A DNA stretch of 23,606 nt from MED-G82 sp964342675 (GTDB lineage Bacteria > Pseudomonadota > Gammaproteobacteria > Magnimaribacterales > D2472): assembly GCA_964342675.1 (NCBI GenBank), contig CAYFFR010000022.1:1-23606 (forward strand), in the 5' to 3' direction. Below are positions 7,412 to 15,990 of this stretch, in pieces. Both the position numbers and the translations under genes were made by a program. Every line of letters begins with the position of its first letter. The first letter of the stretch is position 1. The notes under the pieces are model-generated. The model was not told the origin of the DNA. It was given only the letters and a program-made list of their open reading frames with translations, and searched no databases.

Positions 7412-9808
7412 TTAATTATTATGAGTAGCAATTTTTTTATTACGTTCTAGTAAATCCCTCATTAAATTTTTTGGATTGCTGTTATAAGCTCTCGGCTTTA
7501 ATCTTGATGGTATTAATCTACTTGGATAATAATTATTCTCTATATCTTCATCTCCTATTTCCCAAAATGGATCCACAATAATTTGATCTATTTCAAGCGA
7601 AGATCTTTTTAGCCACTTAACATGATGAGGGTTTTTTCTCCATATCTCAGCTGGAATCATAATAAATTCATTTTCACCATTTTTATAAGTAATTTTTAAC
7701 GGAATAGGCATGACCAGGCCACCAACATTTTTGAACTCAAGAATATAATAAATTTCATTTTTATCAGTAGCCTTCAGCAGAGCTTTCTCTTTCCATTCAG
7801 GATCGCTATTATTTCTATCATATAAATCCTCTAATACCTCCTCGTATTCTTCTAGTTCTTCAGAACCGGGAGTAAATTCATCATATTGGTCATAAATATC
7901 TAACAGCTCAGGTCGTTCTTGAACTCTCTGTCTTATGTTAGATTCTTTATTTCTTTCATCATGTAAGGTTACTGGTTCATCATAGAATTCTTGCCTATCT
8001 TTTTCTAAATCTTTAGCAGGATCTAAAGTATCAAGGCTAGCTCTATATACTTTGTCTATAGCAATATCCACATGATCAGTTGAGAAAAACCAACCCCTCC
8101 AAAACCAATCCAAATCAACACCTGATGCTTCTTCCATAGTTCTAAAGAAATCATATGGAGTAGGTCGCTTAAACTGCCATCTTTCAGCATATTCCTTGAA
8201 TGCAAAATCAAACAACTCCCTACCTAGTACTGTTTCTCTTAGTACTACTAACGCAGTGGCTGGTTTAGCATATGCATTATTACCAAATTGAAGTAGTGAC
8301 TCAGAGTTAGTCATAATTGGCACTTGGTATGAGCTGCTCATATAGTCGGTGATCCATCTTGGCTCTCCTCGGTCAGATCGAAATTTTAGATCCCACTCTT
8401 GTTCTGCTAGATACTGCAGGAAAGTATTAATACCTTCATCCATCCATGTCCACTGCCTCTCATCAGAATTAATAATCATTGGAAAATAAATATGACCTAT
8501 TTCGTGAATTACCACTCCGATTAGAAACTCTTTCTCGCTTCTAGAATAAGTTCTCGTTCCGTCATCCTCTAAATCGGTCCTAGGGCCATTAAAGGTAATC
8601 ATTGGGTATTCCATCCCCCCTACAGGACCATTTACGCTTTGAGCAGTTGGATAAGGGTATGGTATTGAATATTTTGAATAAACTTCCATGGTATGCATAA
8701 CTGCTTCAGTGGAATATTTTGACCACAATGGCTCCCCCTCTCTTGGATAAAATGACATTGCCATGACTAGAGGATTATTAGGGTCATTTTGTTTAAAACC
8801 TGCAGCATCCCAAATAAATTTTCTTGAGCTTGCCCAAGCAAAATCTCTTACATTTTCTGCAGTAAACAACCAAGTTTTTGTTTCTTTAGATCTGCTTACT
8901 TCTTTGTCACTAGCCTCTTCAGGAGTAATTATGAACAAAGGTTTTTCAGATCTCCTAGCTTGATCAAACCGCTTTAGTTGTTGTTTTGTAAGGACCTGAT
9001 TAGGATTTTGTATAGATCCTGTAGCTGCAACTACATGGTCAGCTGGAACAGTAATTGCTACTTCAAAATTCCCAAATTCTAAAGTAAATTCTCCATTCCC
9101 TATAAACTCTTTATTGTGCCAACCCTCATAGTCTGAGAACACCACCAATCTTGGATACCATTGAGCTAAAAGGAATATGTCATTCCCATCTTCAAACGTT
9201 TCGTAACCATTTCTTGCTCTCACCGCATTTTCTTCAACTAAATTGTTTTGCCATGAAACATTTATCTTGGACTGATTATTTGGTTTGAGAGGTTTATCTA
9301 AATCAATTCTTAAGAGGGTGCCAACTAGATGCACTTTAGCGTTCTTATTATTTACCCTGACCCTTAAGCCACTTATGCCTGGTTCAAAATCATCTAGAAA
9401 GTTTTGTTTGCGTAATTGATCAAAACTAATGCTAGTTTGATTAGAAATGGTGTCAGTGAGGTTCTTAATAGAGTCTGGTTTAAAGATATTTTGATCAAGC
9501 TGCAACCATATATATTTCAATGTCATCGGCGAATTATTGGTATATATAATTTCTTCATTACCAACAATAGATCTATTATCTTCATCTAAAAATACTTCGA
9601 TTTTATAGTCAGCTCTTTGTTGCCAGTACTCATGACCAGGCTCTCCGGTTGCTGGTCTAACATTATTTGGTGTTGGGAATTGTTCATCAAGTTGCCTAAA
9701 TTTATCCTCAAAAGTACCTTTGCTTTGATCAACCTGAGAAATTACAAGGCTTGAATGTAAAGAAATAAAAATTCCTAATAGAGTTAAAAGATTAATCTTT
9801 ATCTTCAT
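7412..9808 (-). CDS. Secreted M1 family metallopeptidase
   Basis: 798 residues with a signal peptide (LLTLLGIFISLHSSLVISQ), so periplasmic or outer-membrane associated. An N-terminal beta-sandwich domain is followed by the catalytic domain with GGMEYP (397-402, the GxMEN-like exopeptidase loop) and HEIGH (435-439) followed by E458 in WMDEG. This gives the HEXXH-X18-E zinc site of gluzincins. The C-terminal 200 residues are rich in Asp/Glu and end in a basic tail; they do not match the ERAP-type helical domain, so it belongs to the shorter bacterial M1 group. It probably trims peptides imported through the outer membrane. The start is supported by AGAGGA at 9817-9822, 8 nt upstream, inside the preceding small gene. 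That gene overlaps it by 17 bp. Confidence 0.9.
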   Translation of the reverse strand: MKIKINLLTLLGIFISLHSSLVISQVDQSKGTFEDKFRQLDEQFPTPNNVRPATGEPGHEYWQQRADYKIEVFLDEDNRSIVGNEEIIYTNNSPMTLKYIWLQLDQNIFKPDSIKNLTDTISNQTSISFDQLRKQNFLDDFEPGISGLRVRVNNKNAKVHLVGTLLRIDLDKPLKPNNQSKINVSWQNNLVEENAVRARNGYETFEDGNDIFLLAQWYPRLVVFSDYEGWHNKEFIGNGEFTLEFGNFEVAITVPADHVVAATGSIQNPNQVLTKQQLKRFDQARRSEKPLFIITPEEASDKEVSRSKETKTWLFTAENVRDFAWASSRKFIWDAAGFKQNDPNNPLVMAMSFYPREGEPLWSKYSTEAVMHTMEVYSKYSIPYPYPTAQSVNGPVGGMEYPMITFNGPRTDLEDDGTRTYSRSEKEFLIGVVIHEIGHIYFPMIINSDERQWTWMDEGINTFLQYLAEQEWDLKFRSDRGEPRWITDYMSSSYQVPIMTNSESLLQFGNNAYAKPATALVVLRETVLGRELFDFAFKEYAERWQFKRPTPYDFFRTMEEASGVDLDWFWRGWFFSTDHVDIAIDKVYRASLDTLDPAKDLEKDRQEFYDEPVTLHDERNKESNIRQRVQERPELLDIYDQYDEFTPGSEELEEYEEVLEDLYDRNNSDPEWKEKALLKATDKNEIYYILEFKNVGGLVMPIPLKITYKNGENEFIMIPAEIWRKNPHHVKWLKRSSLEIDQIIVDPFWEIGDEDIENNYYPSRLIPSRLKPRAYNSNPKNLMRDLLERNKKIATHNN

Positions 9809-10022
9809 TCTTAATTTCCTCTGCCTTTCCTTCGATTATATTAGAACTGCCTTGATCTTGATTACTTGACTTTGACTTAGCATTCTTTCTTCGCCAGGGC
9901 GGATTAGCGTAATTGATTCTATCATTTCTATTGGTTTGTTTTTTAGAGGCCTTCACTTTACCAAGATTAAAGAAAATAAATAAGCCAATGACTGCTAGCA
10001 GACCATAGATAAACGCAGTCAT
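9792..10022 (-). CDS. Small single-pass membrane protein, unknown function
   Basis: 76 residues: an N-terminal hydrophobic segment (about 3-19, AFIYGLLAVIGLFIFFN), then a basic stretch (KVKASKKQTNRNDR, WRRKNAKSK) and an acidic tail ending EEIKNEDKD. The topology suggests a periplasmic N-terminus and a cytoplasmic charged tail. I do not recognise a family. Its reality is supported by its position: its ATG overlaps the stop of the Bax-inhibitor-like gene by one base (TAATG). It also carries the Shine-Dalgarno of the M1 peptidase gene, making a tightly coupled three-gene unit. Confidence 0.65.
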   Translation of the reverse strand: MTAFIYGLLAVIGLFIFFNLGKVKASKKQTNRNDRINYANPPWRRKNAKSKSSNQDQGSSNIIEGKAEEIKNEDKD

Positions 10023-10765
10023 TATCTTCTAAGTTTAGCCAATAGTCTTAATATCTCTAAGTATAGCCATACCAGCGTTACCATCAGAGCAAATGCACCA
10101 TACCACTCCATATATTTAGGGAGCCCATTTTCAGATCCTTGCTCAATAAAATCAAAGTCTAATACTAGATTTAATGCAGCTATACTGACAACAAATAAAG
10201 AAAAAGCAATACCAAAGAACCCACTATCATGTATAAATCCAATTTGATTAGCACCAAAAGCATACATTAATAAATTAATGATATAGAGGATGCAAACTGC
10301 AGCAGTTGCAGAAAAAATCATTAATCTAAAATTTTCAGTTGGCTTGATAATACCGCTCTTATAGAAAAATAGTAGGGCGGCTAATGTTCCAAAGGTTAGA
10401 CCGATCGCTTGAATTGCTATGCCAGGATATTCTCTCTCAAAAAATACTGAAATTGCACCAAGAGCAAAGCCTTTCAAGATCGCATAAATAGGAGCTGTTA
10501 TACCTGCATTTTTTGGAACAAAAGATGTATAAATGGCAACAATAAAACCACCAATCATCCCTGTCCACATGAGTGTAGGAATAGGATTATTCCAAGTAAA
10601 GATTGCTGAGCAAAAACATAGAGCTAATAAAATCCCAGTTTTATTTACTGCACCATTTAACGACATGGTGTTTGTATCGGTGACAGTTTGAGAGGCATCA
10701 AACTTATTACCAAATACAGGATTCCCCGATCGTCCGAATCTATCTAAAGCAGCATGTTTTGACAT
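10022..10765 (-). CDS. Bax inhibitor-1 / YccA-type membrane protein
   Basis: 247 residues with about seven hydrophobic helices after a soluble N-terminus of some 40 residues (MSKHAALDRFGRSGNPVFG). The soluble start with RxGNPVF, the helix starting MSLNGAVNKTGILLALCF, and the C-terminal LNLVLDFDFIEQGSENGLPKYMEWYGAF match the bacterial Bax-inhibitor-1-like proteins (PF12811 type). The DFDFIE acidic pair in the late helix corresponds to the di-aspartyl pH sensor of BI-1 channels. The cellular role in bacteria is poorly defined, possibly Ca2+/H+ leak or FtsH-linked quality control. GGAG at 10771-10774, 5 nt before the ATG, fixes the start. It heads the run with the small membrane protein, M1 peptidase and pantothenate kinase. 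Confidence 0.87.
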   Translation of the reverse strand: MSKHAALDRFGRSGNPVFGNKFDASQTVTDTNTMSLNGAVNKTGILLALCFCSAIFTWNNPIPTLMWTGMIGGFIVAIYTSFVPKNAGITAPIYAILKGFALGAISVFFEREYPGIAIQAIGLTFGTLAALLFFYKSGIIKPTENFRLMIFSATAAVCILYIINLLMYAFGANQIGFIHDSGFFGIAFSLFVVSIAALNLVLDFDFIEQGSENGLPKYMEWYGAFALMVTLVWLYLEILRLLAKLRR

Positions 10766-10784
10766 ATTTTCTCCAAAATTAACT

Positions 10785-10812
10785 ATTATATATTTAGTGA
10801 CATTTAATCAAA
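10785..10812 (-). promoter_or_regulatory. Probable promoter of the Bax-inhibitor/M1 peptidase operon
   Basis: On the minus strand a perfect -10, TATAAT (10785-10790), lies about 20 nt before the ATG. A -35-like TTTGAT (10807-10812, 16-nt spacer) or TTGATT (10806-10811, 15-nt) precedes it. An inverted repeat ACATTT-4 nt-AAATGT (10800-10815) covers the -35. It could be an operator or a weak 3' hairpin of the cytochrome gene. Confidence 0.55.
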
Positions 10813-10820
10813 TGTAAAGC

Positions 10821-11849
10821 CTAAAGTTGATCAATCCACCTTTTAATTAACTCAATGCCCTCAGTATGCGCTAACGCTCTACCCGATTCTGGCATCATTA
10901 TCCCTGGATCTAATGACTCCATTCTTTTTAATAATATTGAATTATTTGATTCTCCAGGAACAATTGAATACCTAAGGTTAAAGCTAGCTCTACCGGTAGC
11001 AACAGGCTTCTTCATGATACCCAAATGAAGTTTGTCTGTTTCAGCTAAATCTAAATATAAACCAGTCGTATCACCCGAACCACCCTTTATATGACAATGA
11101 GCACAATTTATATCCAAATAAGCCCGAGCTCTAGCATCAATACTATTATTAGCATTCTCGTAATTTACCATCTCAATAAAGTTTAGTTGTTGCTCAATCC
11201 ATCCGATCTCATGCCACATTACAAGTTGGTTTTTATACCCTGATTCATATTTTTCTAATTTATCTAGGTTTCTTGCTTTTGGGCCAATAGGCATTAGCAT
11301 TTTATTTAATTGATGACATTCTTTACATTGATTAAGATTTGGAGCTCTATATCTTACATCAATGATATCGCCCTTATCATTAGAAAACTGCGTATCAATT
11401 GTTGCTCCTACAATGCTTCTGTATGCATCGCTGTTATCAGAGTTCCAAATATAAGTTTCTGCATGCCAACCATTTGCTTGATGAATCAATAATCTTGTTT
11501 CAAGTAATTGTCTATTAAGATCACTTGATAGATTTTCATAGCTAAATGTTTTAATTAATACTGAGCCAACTGGAAATGCAAAAACTTTATTTGGATGAAA
11601 TACAAGAGATGCTCCTTCAGGCACGTAAACAAATCTATTTTTTTCGGTGTAATCAGAAAACAGTGGGCTCTTTAGTGAATAAGGGTAGATTCCATCAGAT
11701 GGTATTTGACGTCCTAAATCCTTAAAAAAACCATATTCGGATAACTTATCAAATATTTTTCCATTAGCTAAAGATGTATTGTCTAATCCCATTAAAAGAG
11801 AGGGCACCAACATGAGCAAAAGTATATTTTTATTAAATTGATGATTCAT
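10821..11849 (-). CDS. Exported di-haem c-type cytochrome (SO2930/HNE_0200 type)
   Basis: 342 residues with a signal peptide (NILLLMLVPSLLMG...SLANG). Two haem c motifs are present: CKECH (175-179) and CAHCH (249-253). Candidate distal methionines lie near M182-M186 and in GIMMPES. The N-terminal half (LSEYGFFKD, SPLFSDYTEKNRFVYVPEG, FPVGSVLIKTF) matches the family known as HNE_0200 (TIGR03806), whose members are found beside or fused to a parallel beta-helix protein of family TIGR03805. Such a protein is encoded immediately upstream here and overlaps this gene by 17 bp. Function of the pair is unknown; a periplasmic redox role is likely from the haems. No Shine-Dalgarno is visible, so translation is probably coupled. 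Confidence 0.87.
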   Translation of the reverse strand: MNHQFNKNILLLMLVPSLLMGLDNTSLANGKIFDKLSEYGFFKDLGRQIPSDGIYPYSLKSPLFSDYTEKNRFVYVPEGASLVFHPNKVFAFPVGSVLIKTFSYENLSSDLNRQLLETRLLIHQANGWHAETYIWNSDNSDAYRSIVGATIDTQFSNDKGDIIDVRYRAPNLNQCKECHQLNKMLMPIGPKARNLDKLEKYESGYKNQLVMWHEIGWIEQQLNFIEMVNYENANNSIDARARAYLDINCAHCHIKGGSGDTTGLYLDLAETDKLHLGIMKKPVATGRASFNLRYSIVPGESNNSILLKRMESLDPGIMMPESGRALAHTEGIELIKRWIDQL

Positions 11850-13080
11850 TCAATTGCACCGGAGGCAAAGAATTGATTGCTCCTTTAAATTTTGAAATAT
11901 CTTTTATCACAACGTTATCTAGATTGAGCATAAATTTTATAGGGTTAATAGTGATAAATGCATCATTATCTTGACCGCTAATGATCATCCTTTCATCCCT
12001 AGGTTGACCAAATAATATTTGAGAGAAAGGCACCACTCCATCCCAGAAGATATCAGCCATCTTTCCACTTGAAATATCATATAAGATCTTACCCATTTCA
12101 TTAGTTTCATAATCAGGATTTCTACCATTATTCTTAAATATATTATTATGAATCTGTACTCTTCGAGGATGAGGATAATAGTTTTCATCTTCATGCTCAT
12201 CACTATATGACACTACTGCTATACCAACTGTTCCATTATCTACAATTTCATTATTAAAGATTTCAATATTTGAATTAGCCATGATTATAATGCCTGTGCC
12301 GCTAGGCACTTCTCCAACAATATTGCCCTCGGGCGCAAAATTATCTGTATTATTTCCAACAATTTTATTATTAAAAACCCTTACATCATGACCCCCTTGT
12401 TGGGGTAAATCAGGAAGATCAAATACTAAAATACCACCTGTATTTTCTGTAGCTGTATTATTGAATACATCTGCATAGTATGAGTTTTCTATTTCTATGC
12501 CAGCAACATTTTCTTTAGCCCAGCTATTTTTAACAATAATATTCTTTGATTGACCTACATAAATCCCAGCATCTGATGCACCTATAGCAACACAGCCATC
12601 TATCAAGACATTCTCAGATTCAACTGGATACAATCCATATGCACCATTTGTTGATTTTGGCCCACCAGACCATTCAGTTTTTACTCTAATAAAAGATATA
12701 TTCTTCACTCCCTTTGCTTTAATTGCGTCTCCTTTAGCATTCAGAACTGAGAAGTCTTGAAGAGTTACATTATCAGAAGCCACAAGCAGGCCTTGGGCAC
12801 CCGATTTCTGATTAGAAAACTCTAGAATAGACACATCCATTCCTTCACCTTCAATCTTCACATCAGGTACATCAAGAGATAGGGAGTCTTCAAGATAAAA
12901 GGTACCACCAGTCAATCTCACAGTGTCACCTGGCTTGGCCAATAGAAGAGCTTCTTGAATGCTTTCGTAAGAATTATCGTTTGGCTCAATTATTATGAGA
13001 GCAGCATGCAGATTGCATACCGCAAATAATATTAAATAATTGTAATTACGCGGACGTAGGAATCTCTTTAAACTTCTCAA
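11833..13080 (-). CDS. Exported parallel beta-helix protein, partner of the di-haem cytochrome
   Basis: About 415 residues of right-handed beta-helix repeats: many turns of the form NNxI/V, NSxxxxVFNN and ENTGGILV. It opens with a PAKPGDT-like first turn (IQEALLLAKPGDTVRLTGGTF). It matches the TIGR03805 family, which travels with the cytochrome family encoded next. A signal peptide (RPRNYNYLILFAVCNLHAA) puts it in the periplasm or on the surface. The start is uncertain: ATG codons at 13134 and 13119 would overlap the upstream ferritin-like gene by 89 or 74 bp. I chose TTG at 13080, which gives a normal signal peptide and a 35-bp overlap. Carbohydrate binding or lysis is a general guess from the fold only; no catalytic residues are evident. 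Confidence 0.78.
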   Translation of the reverse strand: MRSLKRFLRPRNYNYLILFAVCNLHAALIIIEPNDNSYESIQEALLLAKPGDTVRLTGGTFYLEDSLSLDVPDVKIEGEGMDVSILEFSNQKSGAQGLLVASDNVTLQDFSVLNAKGDAIKAKGVKNISFIRVKTEWSGGPKSTNGAYGLYPVESENVLIDGCVAIGASDAGIYVGQSKNIIVKNSWAKENVAGIEIENSYYADVFNNTATENTGGILVFDLPDLPQQGGHDVRVFNNKIVGNNTDNFAPEGNIVGEVPSGTGIIIMANSNIEIFNNEIVDNGTVGIAVVSYSDEHEDENYYPHPRRVQIHNNIFKNNGRNPDYETNEMGKILYDISSGKMADIFWDGVVPFSQILFGQPRDERMIISGQDNDAFITINPIKFMLNLDNVVIKDISKFKGAINSLPPVQLNESSI

Positions 13081-14152
13081 GAGGTTTTTCAAGTTCTTTC
13101 CAATCACATTCAAAATCATCAGGTGCGTTTTCATATTCTAACAGACCTAAAGCTTCAAACTTTGGTCTAACTTTATCTGTTAGCAATCCTATTCTTGATA
13201 GGTTTGGCATAATTCTTGAAAAGAGGAAATTTCTAAAAGTGTTGTTTGCAGATGTACCTAATGCAAACTCTCTTGCTTCCTCTTCAGTCATCTTAAGGTA
13301 CTTTCTCATGGCTTTGGTATTAATCAGCCTTTCACGAGAAATCACGCATGCCTCATAGGCAAATTCTGCCCTGTCTTCAACCTCTTTAGGACTTAGAGTT
13401 TTTACAAAGTCTTCGAGATAGTTTATTCCAAAAGTTACATGTCTCGCCTCATCTCTAATAACGTAATGTAATAGTTGCTCTAATAGAGGATCTTTTGTAA
13501 GACTTTTAAGCATTTGAAAAGCTGCTAAAGCTAAACCCTCAATGATAATTTGCATACCAATAAATTTTAAATCCCAGCGTTCATCGGTAAGGATTTTATC
13601 GATTAATGCTTTTAAGTTCGGGTTGATTGGGTAATGAATACCAATTTTATCTTGTAAGTACTTGTTAAACACCTCTACATGCCTAGCTTCATCAAAGGTT
13701 TGAGAAGCAGCATACAGTTTGGCGTTATATGTTGGAGCACAACTAGTAAGTTGTGAGGCAACTAATAAAGCGCCTTGTTCCCCATGAAGAAACTGTGAAA
13801 GCAATTCAGCAGTATCATGCCGATCAAATTCTATCTTTTCTTCCTCAGTAAGAGCCTCATATGCTTCTAAACTCTCATGGGGTAACTCCTCATCAGCTTC
13901 AACTAGTCTTTCATCTTCAGGGTGAGTATATTCCCAATTTAAATCAATCGATCCGTTCCAGTTTAGCTCTTTACCCAACTCATATAATTTTTTAATTCTA
14001 GTATCAGCAACCGTATAGTCCCAATTGTAGGAGCCAGTAAGAGGCGTCTTAAATATCTCGACAATATCCTCAACATGTTCTTTAGTGAGGTTAAGATCAT
14101 TTTCAAAATACAGAAGATCTTCGGGAGGTCCTTTTTGTTCAGTTATTTTCAT
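13046..14152 (-). CDS. Ferritin-like di-iron protein, probable oxidase or oxygenase
   Basis: 368 residues. A four-helix di-iron signature is complete: E125 (HGEQGALL), E155 with H158 (DEARH), E205 (IIIEGLAL), and E235 with H238 (RDEARH). The spacing fits the ribonucleotide-reductase-R2/AurF-like ferritin superfamily. The N-terminal 110 residues (PLTGSYNWDYTVADTRI, LNWEYTHPEDE) and the C-terminal tail are specific to a family I recognise only as ferritin-like. The oxidised substrate is unknown. No signal peptide, so cytoplasmic. It leads into the beta-helix/cytochrome pair with overlapping reading frames, suggesting one transcript. A strong -10 and a perfect palindrome precede it (both listed). 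Confidence 0.83.
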   Translation of the reverse strand: MKITEQKGPPEDLLYFENDLNLTKEHVEDIVEIFKTPLTGSYNWDYTVADTRIKKLYELGKELNWNGSIDLNWEYTHPEDERLVEADEELPHESLEAYEALTEEEKIEFDRHDTAELLSQFLHGEQGALLVASQLTSCAPTYNAKLYAASQTFDEARHVEVFNKYLQDKIGIHYPINPNLKALIDKILTDERWDLKFIGMQIIIEGLALAAFQMLKSLTKDPLLEQLLHYVIRDEARHVTFGINYLEDFVKTLSPKEVEDRAEFAYEACVISRERLINTKAMRKYLKMTEEEAREFALGTSANNTFRNFLFSRIMPNLSRIGLLTDKVRPKFEALGLLEYENAPDDFECDWKELEKPLEKFKEIPTSA

Positions 14153-14166
14153 TGCAGGATTCTTAA

Positions 14167-14187
14167 AATGTTTACAGTGTAAACATT
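14167..14187. promoter_or_regulatory. Perfect 21-nt palindrome, probable repressor operator
   Basis: AATGTTTACA (14167-14176) and TGTAAACATT (14178-14187) are exact inverted copies around a central G. The site covers the predicted start of transcription, 1 nt downstream of a perfect -10 of the ferritin-like gene and 15 nt before its ATG. Size, symmetry and position are those of operators for dimeric repressors of the TetR or GntR type. No regulator gene lies nearby. Confidence 0.7.
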
Positions 14188-14188
14188 A

Positions 14189-14194
14189 ATTATA
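14189..14194 (-). promoter_or_regulatory. -10 element of the ferritin-like/beta-helix/cytochrome operon
   Basis: A perfect TATAAT on the minus strand, with a poor -35-like TTTTAA (14212-14217) 17 nt upstream that lies inside the 3' end of the CobT-like gene. The predicted start near 14182 falls within the palindromic operator and gives a leader of about 30 nt lacking a Shine-Dalgarno. Confidence 0.6.
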
Positions 14195-14203
14195 ATACTT
14201 TTT

Positions 14204-15979
14204 CTAATTTCTTAAAAGGTCGGTTAACTGTTCTAAGAGGATATTACCTAACTCTTCTGCCCGATGAATTGTTACCGACTTGTCATAATATTTAGCCACA
14301 TCATGACCAATTCCGATCGCAAGCAGCTCAATTTCAGATTTAGATTCAATGTCACTAATTGTTGTTTTAAGATGCTCTTCCAAGATAGAGCTATGGTTTG
14401 AAGACAGAGTGCTATCATCTACAGGCGCACCGTCAGAAATAACTATTAGAATTTTTCTTTGCTCGGATCGTTGAGCCAGCCTGCCATGTGCCCATAACAA
14501 TGCTTCACCATCTACGTTTTCTTTAAGGAGACCTTCTCGAAGCATAATTCCAAAGTTTTTTCTTGATCTTCTGAAACTATCATCAGCAGATTTAAAAATT
14601 ATGTGCCTAAGATCATTCAATCTCCCTGGATTTGGTTGACTGCCTTGTTTTATCCATAATTTCCTTGTTTCTCCTCCTTTCCAATGTTTTGTTGTGAAAC
14701 CTAGCAGCTCAGTTTTTATATTACATCTATCCAAAGTGCTCCCAATAATATCTGCGCATATTGCTGCAATTGTCATCGATCTACCTCTCATTGATCCAGA
14801 GCTATCTATTAAAAGAGAAATAATGGTATCTTTAAAATTTATTTCAGTTTCTTGTTTGAAACTTAAAGAAGATCCTGGCCTTGCAACCACCCTTGCAAGG
14901 CGGGAAGTATCTAAAATACCTTCTTCTTTATTAAAATCCCAACTTCTATTTTGTTGTGCTTGAAGTAATCTTTGCAATCTATTTGCTAATTTTCCTATGG
15001 TGGATAAATGTGGTTCCATTAATTGATCTAGTTGTCGCCTTAATCGGGCTGTCTCATCAAATGTTGATAAGCTTGATGCATCAATAATTTCATCAAATTG
15101 ACTAGAGTAGACACGATAATTTTGTTTATTTATTAATTCAGCTTTATTTCTGCTGTTACGCATTAAGTCGATTTCTTCTTCAATGCTTTTATCATCAACC
15201 TCGGCCTGATTTAAATCAGCTGATTGATCTTCCTCATCTGATAGCCCCTTTTCTAAATCTTCGTCTATCATTGATTCTGCTCTACTAATAGGCTCAGTTA
15301 AATCTTCTTGTGATTCCTCTTTTAAGGAATGATCGTCTGAGCTAGCATCATCTGCTTTCTCATTATGCGGTTTTTTAGTTTCGTACAAGCCAAGATCTTT
15401 TAAAATTTTTAACGCTATATCCTGATATAATTTTTGATCATCAATATTATCAATTAGTTTTTTAGCAGCGCTATTTAACTTAATAAACCTTTTTTTATTT
15501 TGACTGAATAATTTTTGAGCATCATCACCATTTCTAATATTTGCTATATTTTTAACCCATATATTAAGAACTAATGGTGGTATCTGATCATCATGATTCT
15601 GTGCTGACGAATTGATTAGCTTTGCTTGCGCATCTACAGACTCAACAATATTAATTTTAGATCCTAAATACTCATTTGAGCCAATAATCTCAACTCTAGC
15701 TAACTCTAATTCATTTAGGTATTTCTTAGTATCAATTGGAATATCAAGGTTATCTATACTTTTATGATATTTATGCCAAAAAGCTTGTTGATCAATATCT
15801 CCCCGCCAAGCATTTATTTTTAAAGATCCTCTGGGAACATCAGGTATATTGATTGTTCCTATAAGAGGCGGTCTATTTGCAGTATTTTTGGGAGTATCTA
15901 ACTTCTTATCTTTTGTGAGTGCCCTAGCTACAGCTGGACCAGCATTTTGTAAAGCTTCTCTTTTTTTAAGCCATGACAT
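14204..15979 (-). CDS. CobT-like von Willebrand A protein
   Basis: 591 residues, similar in length and layout to cobaltochelatase subunit CobT. An N-terminal domain (LKKREALQNAGPAVARAL, residues 5-22) is followed by an acidic, low-complexity middle (about 205-275, rich in Asp/Glu/Ser). A conserved RLARVVARPG linker and a C-terminal VWA domain follow, with the MIDAS motif DSSGSM (D392-S394-S396) and ISDGAPVDD. With CobS, CobT drives metal insertion by CobN in aerobic B12 synthesis. Here it follows the CobS-like gene by 11 bp but no CobN or other cob gene is in the window. The pair may therefore serve as a general AAA+/VWA chaperone for another metalloenzyme. No Shine-Dalgarno is seen. Confidence 0.85.
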   Translation of the reverse strand: MSWLKKREALQNAGPAVARALTKDKKLDTPKNTANRPPLIGTINIPDVPRGSLKINAWRGDIDQQAFWHKYHKSIDNLDIPIDTKKYLNELELARVEIIGSNEYLGSKINIVESVDAQAKLINSSAQNHDDQIPPLVLNIWVKNIANIRNGDDAQKLFSQNKKRFIKLNSAAKKLIDNIDDQKLYQDIALKILKDLGLYETKKPHNEKADDASSDDHSLKEESQEDLTEPISRAESMIDEDLEKGLSDEEDQSADLNQAEVDDKSIEEEIDLMRNSRNKAELINKQNYRVYSSQFDEIIDASSLSTFDETARLRRQLDQLMEPHLSTIGKLANRLQRLLQAQQNRSWDFNKEEGILDTSRLARVVARPGSSLSFKQETEINFKDTIISLLIDSSGSMRGRSMTIAAICADIIGSTLDRCNIKTELLGFTTKHWKGGETRKLWIKQGSQPNPGRLNDLRHIIFKSADDSFRRSRKNFGIMLREGLLKENVDGEALLWAHGRLAQRSEQRKILIVISDGAPVDDSTLSSNHSSILEEHLKTTISDIESKSEIELLAIGIGHDVAKYYDKSVTIHRAEELGNILLEQLTDLLRN

Positions 15980-15990
15980 TATTTAGGTAT

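Noticed and set aside
7206..7415. Plus-strand 69-residue frame antisense to the pantothenate kinase start
   Set aside because: Its translation is the complement of the conserved N-terminal phosphate loop; no start signal is seen.
10800..10815. Inverted repeat ACATTT-4 nt-AAATGT as a terminator of the cytochrome gene
   Set aside because: AT-rich 6-bp stem without a following T-run, and it overlaps the likely -35 of the next gene.
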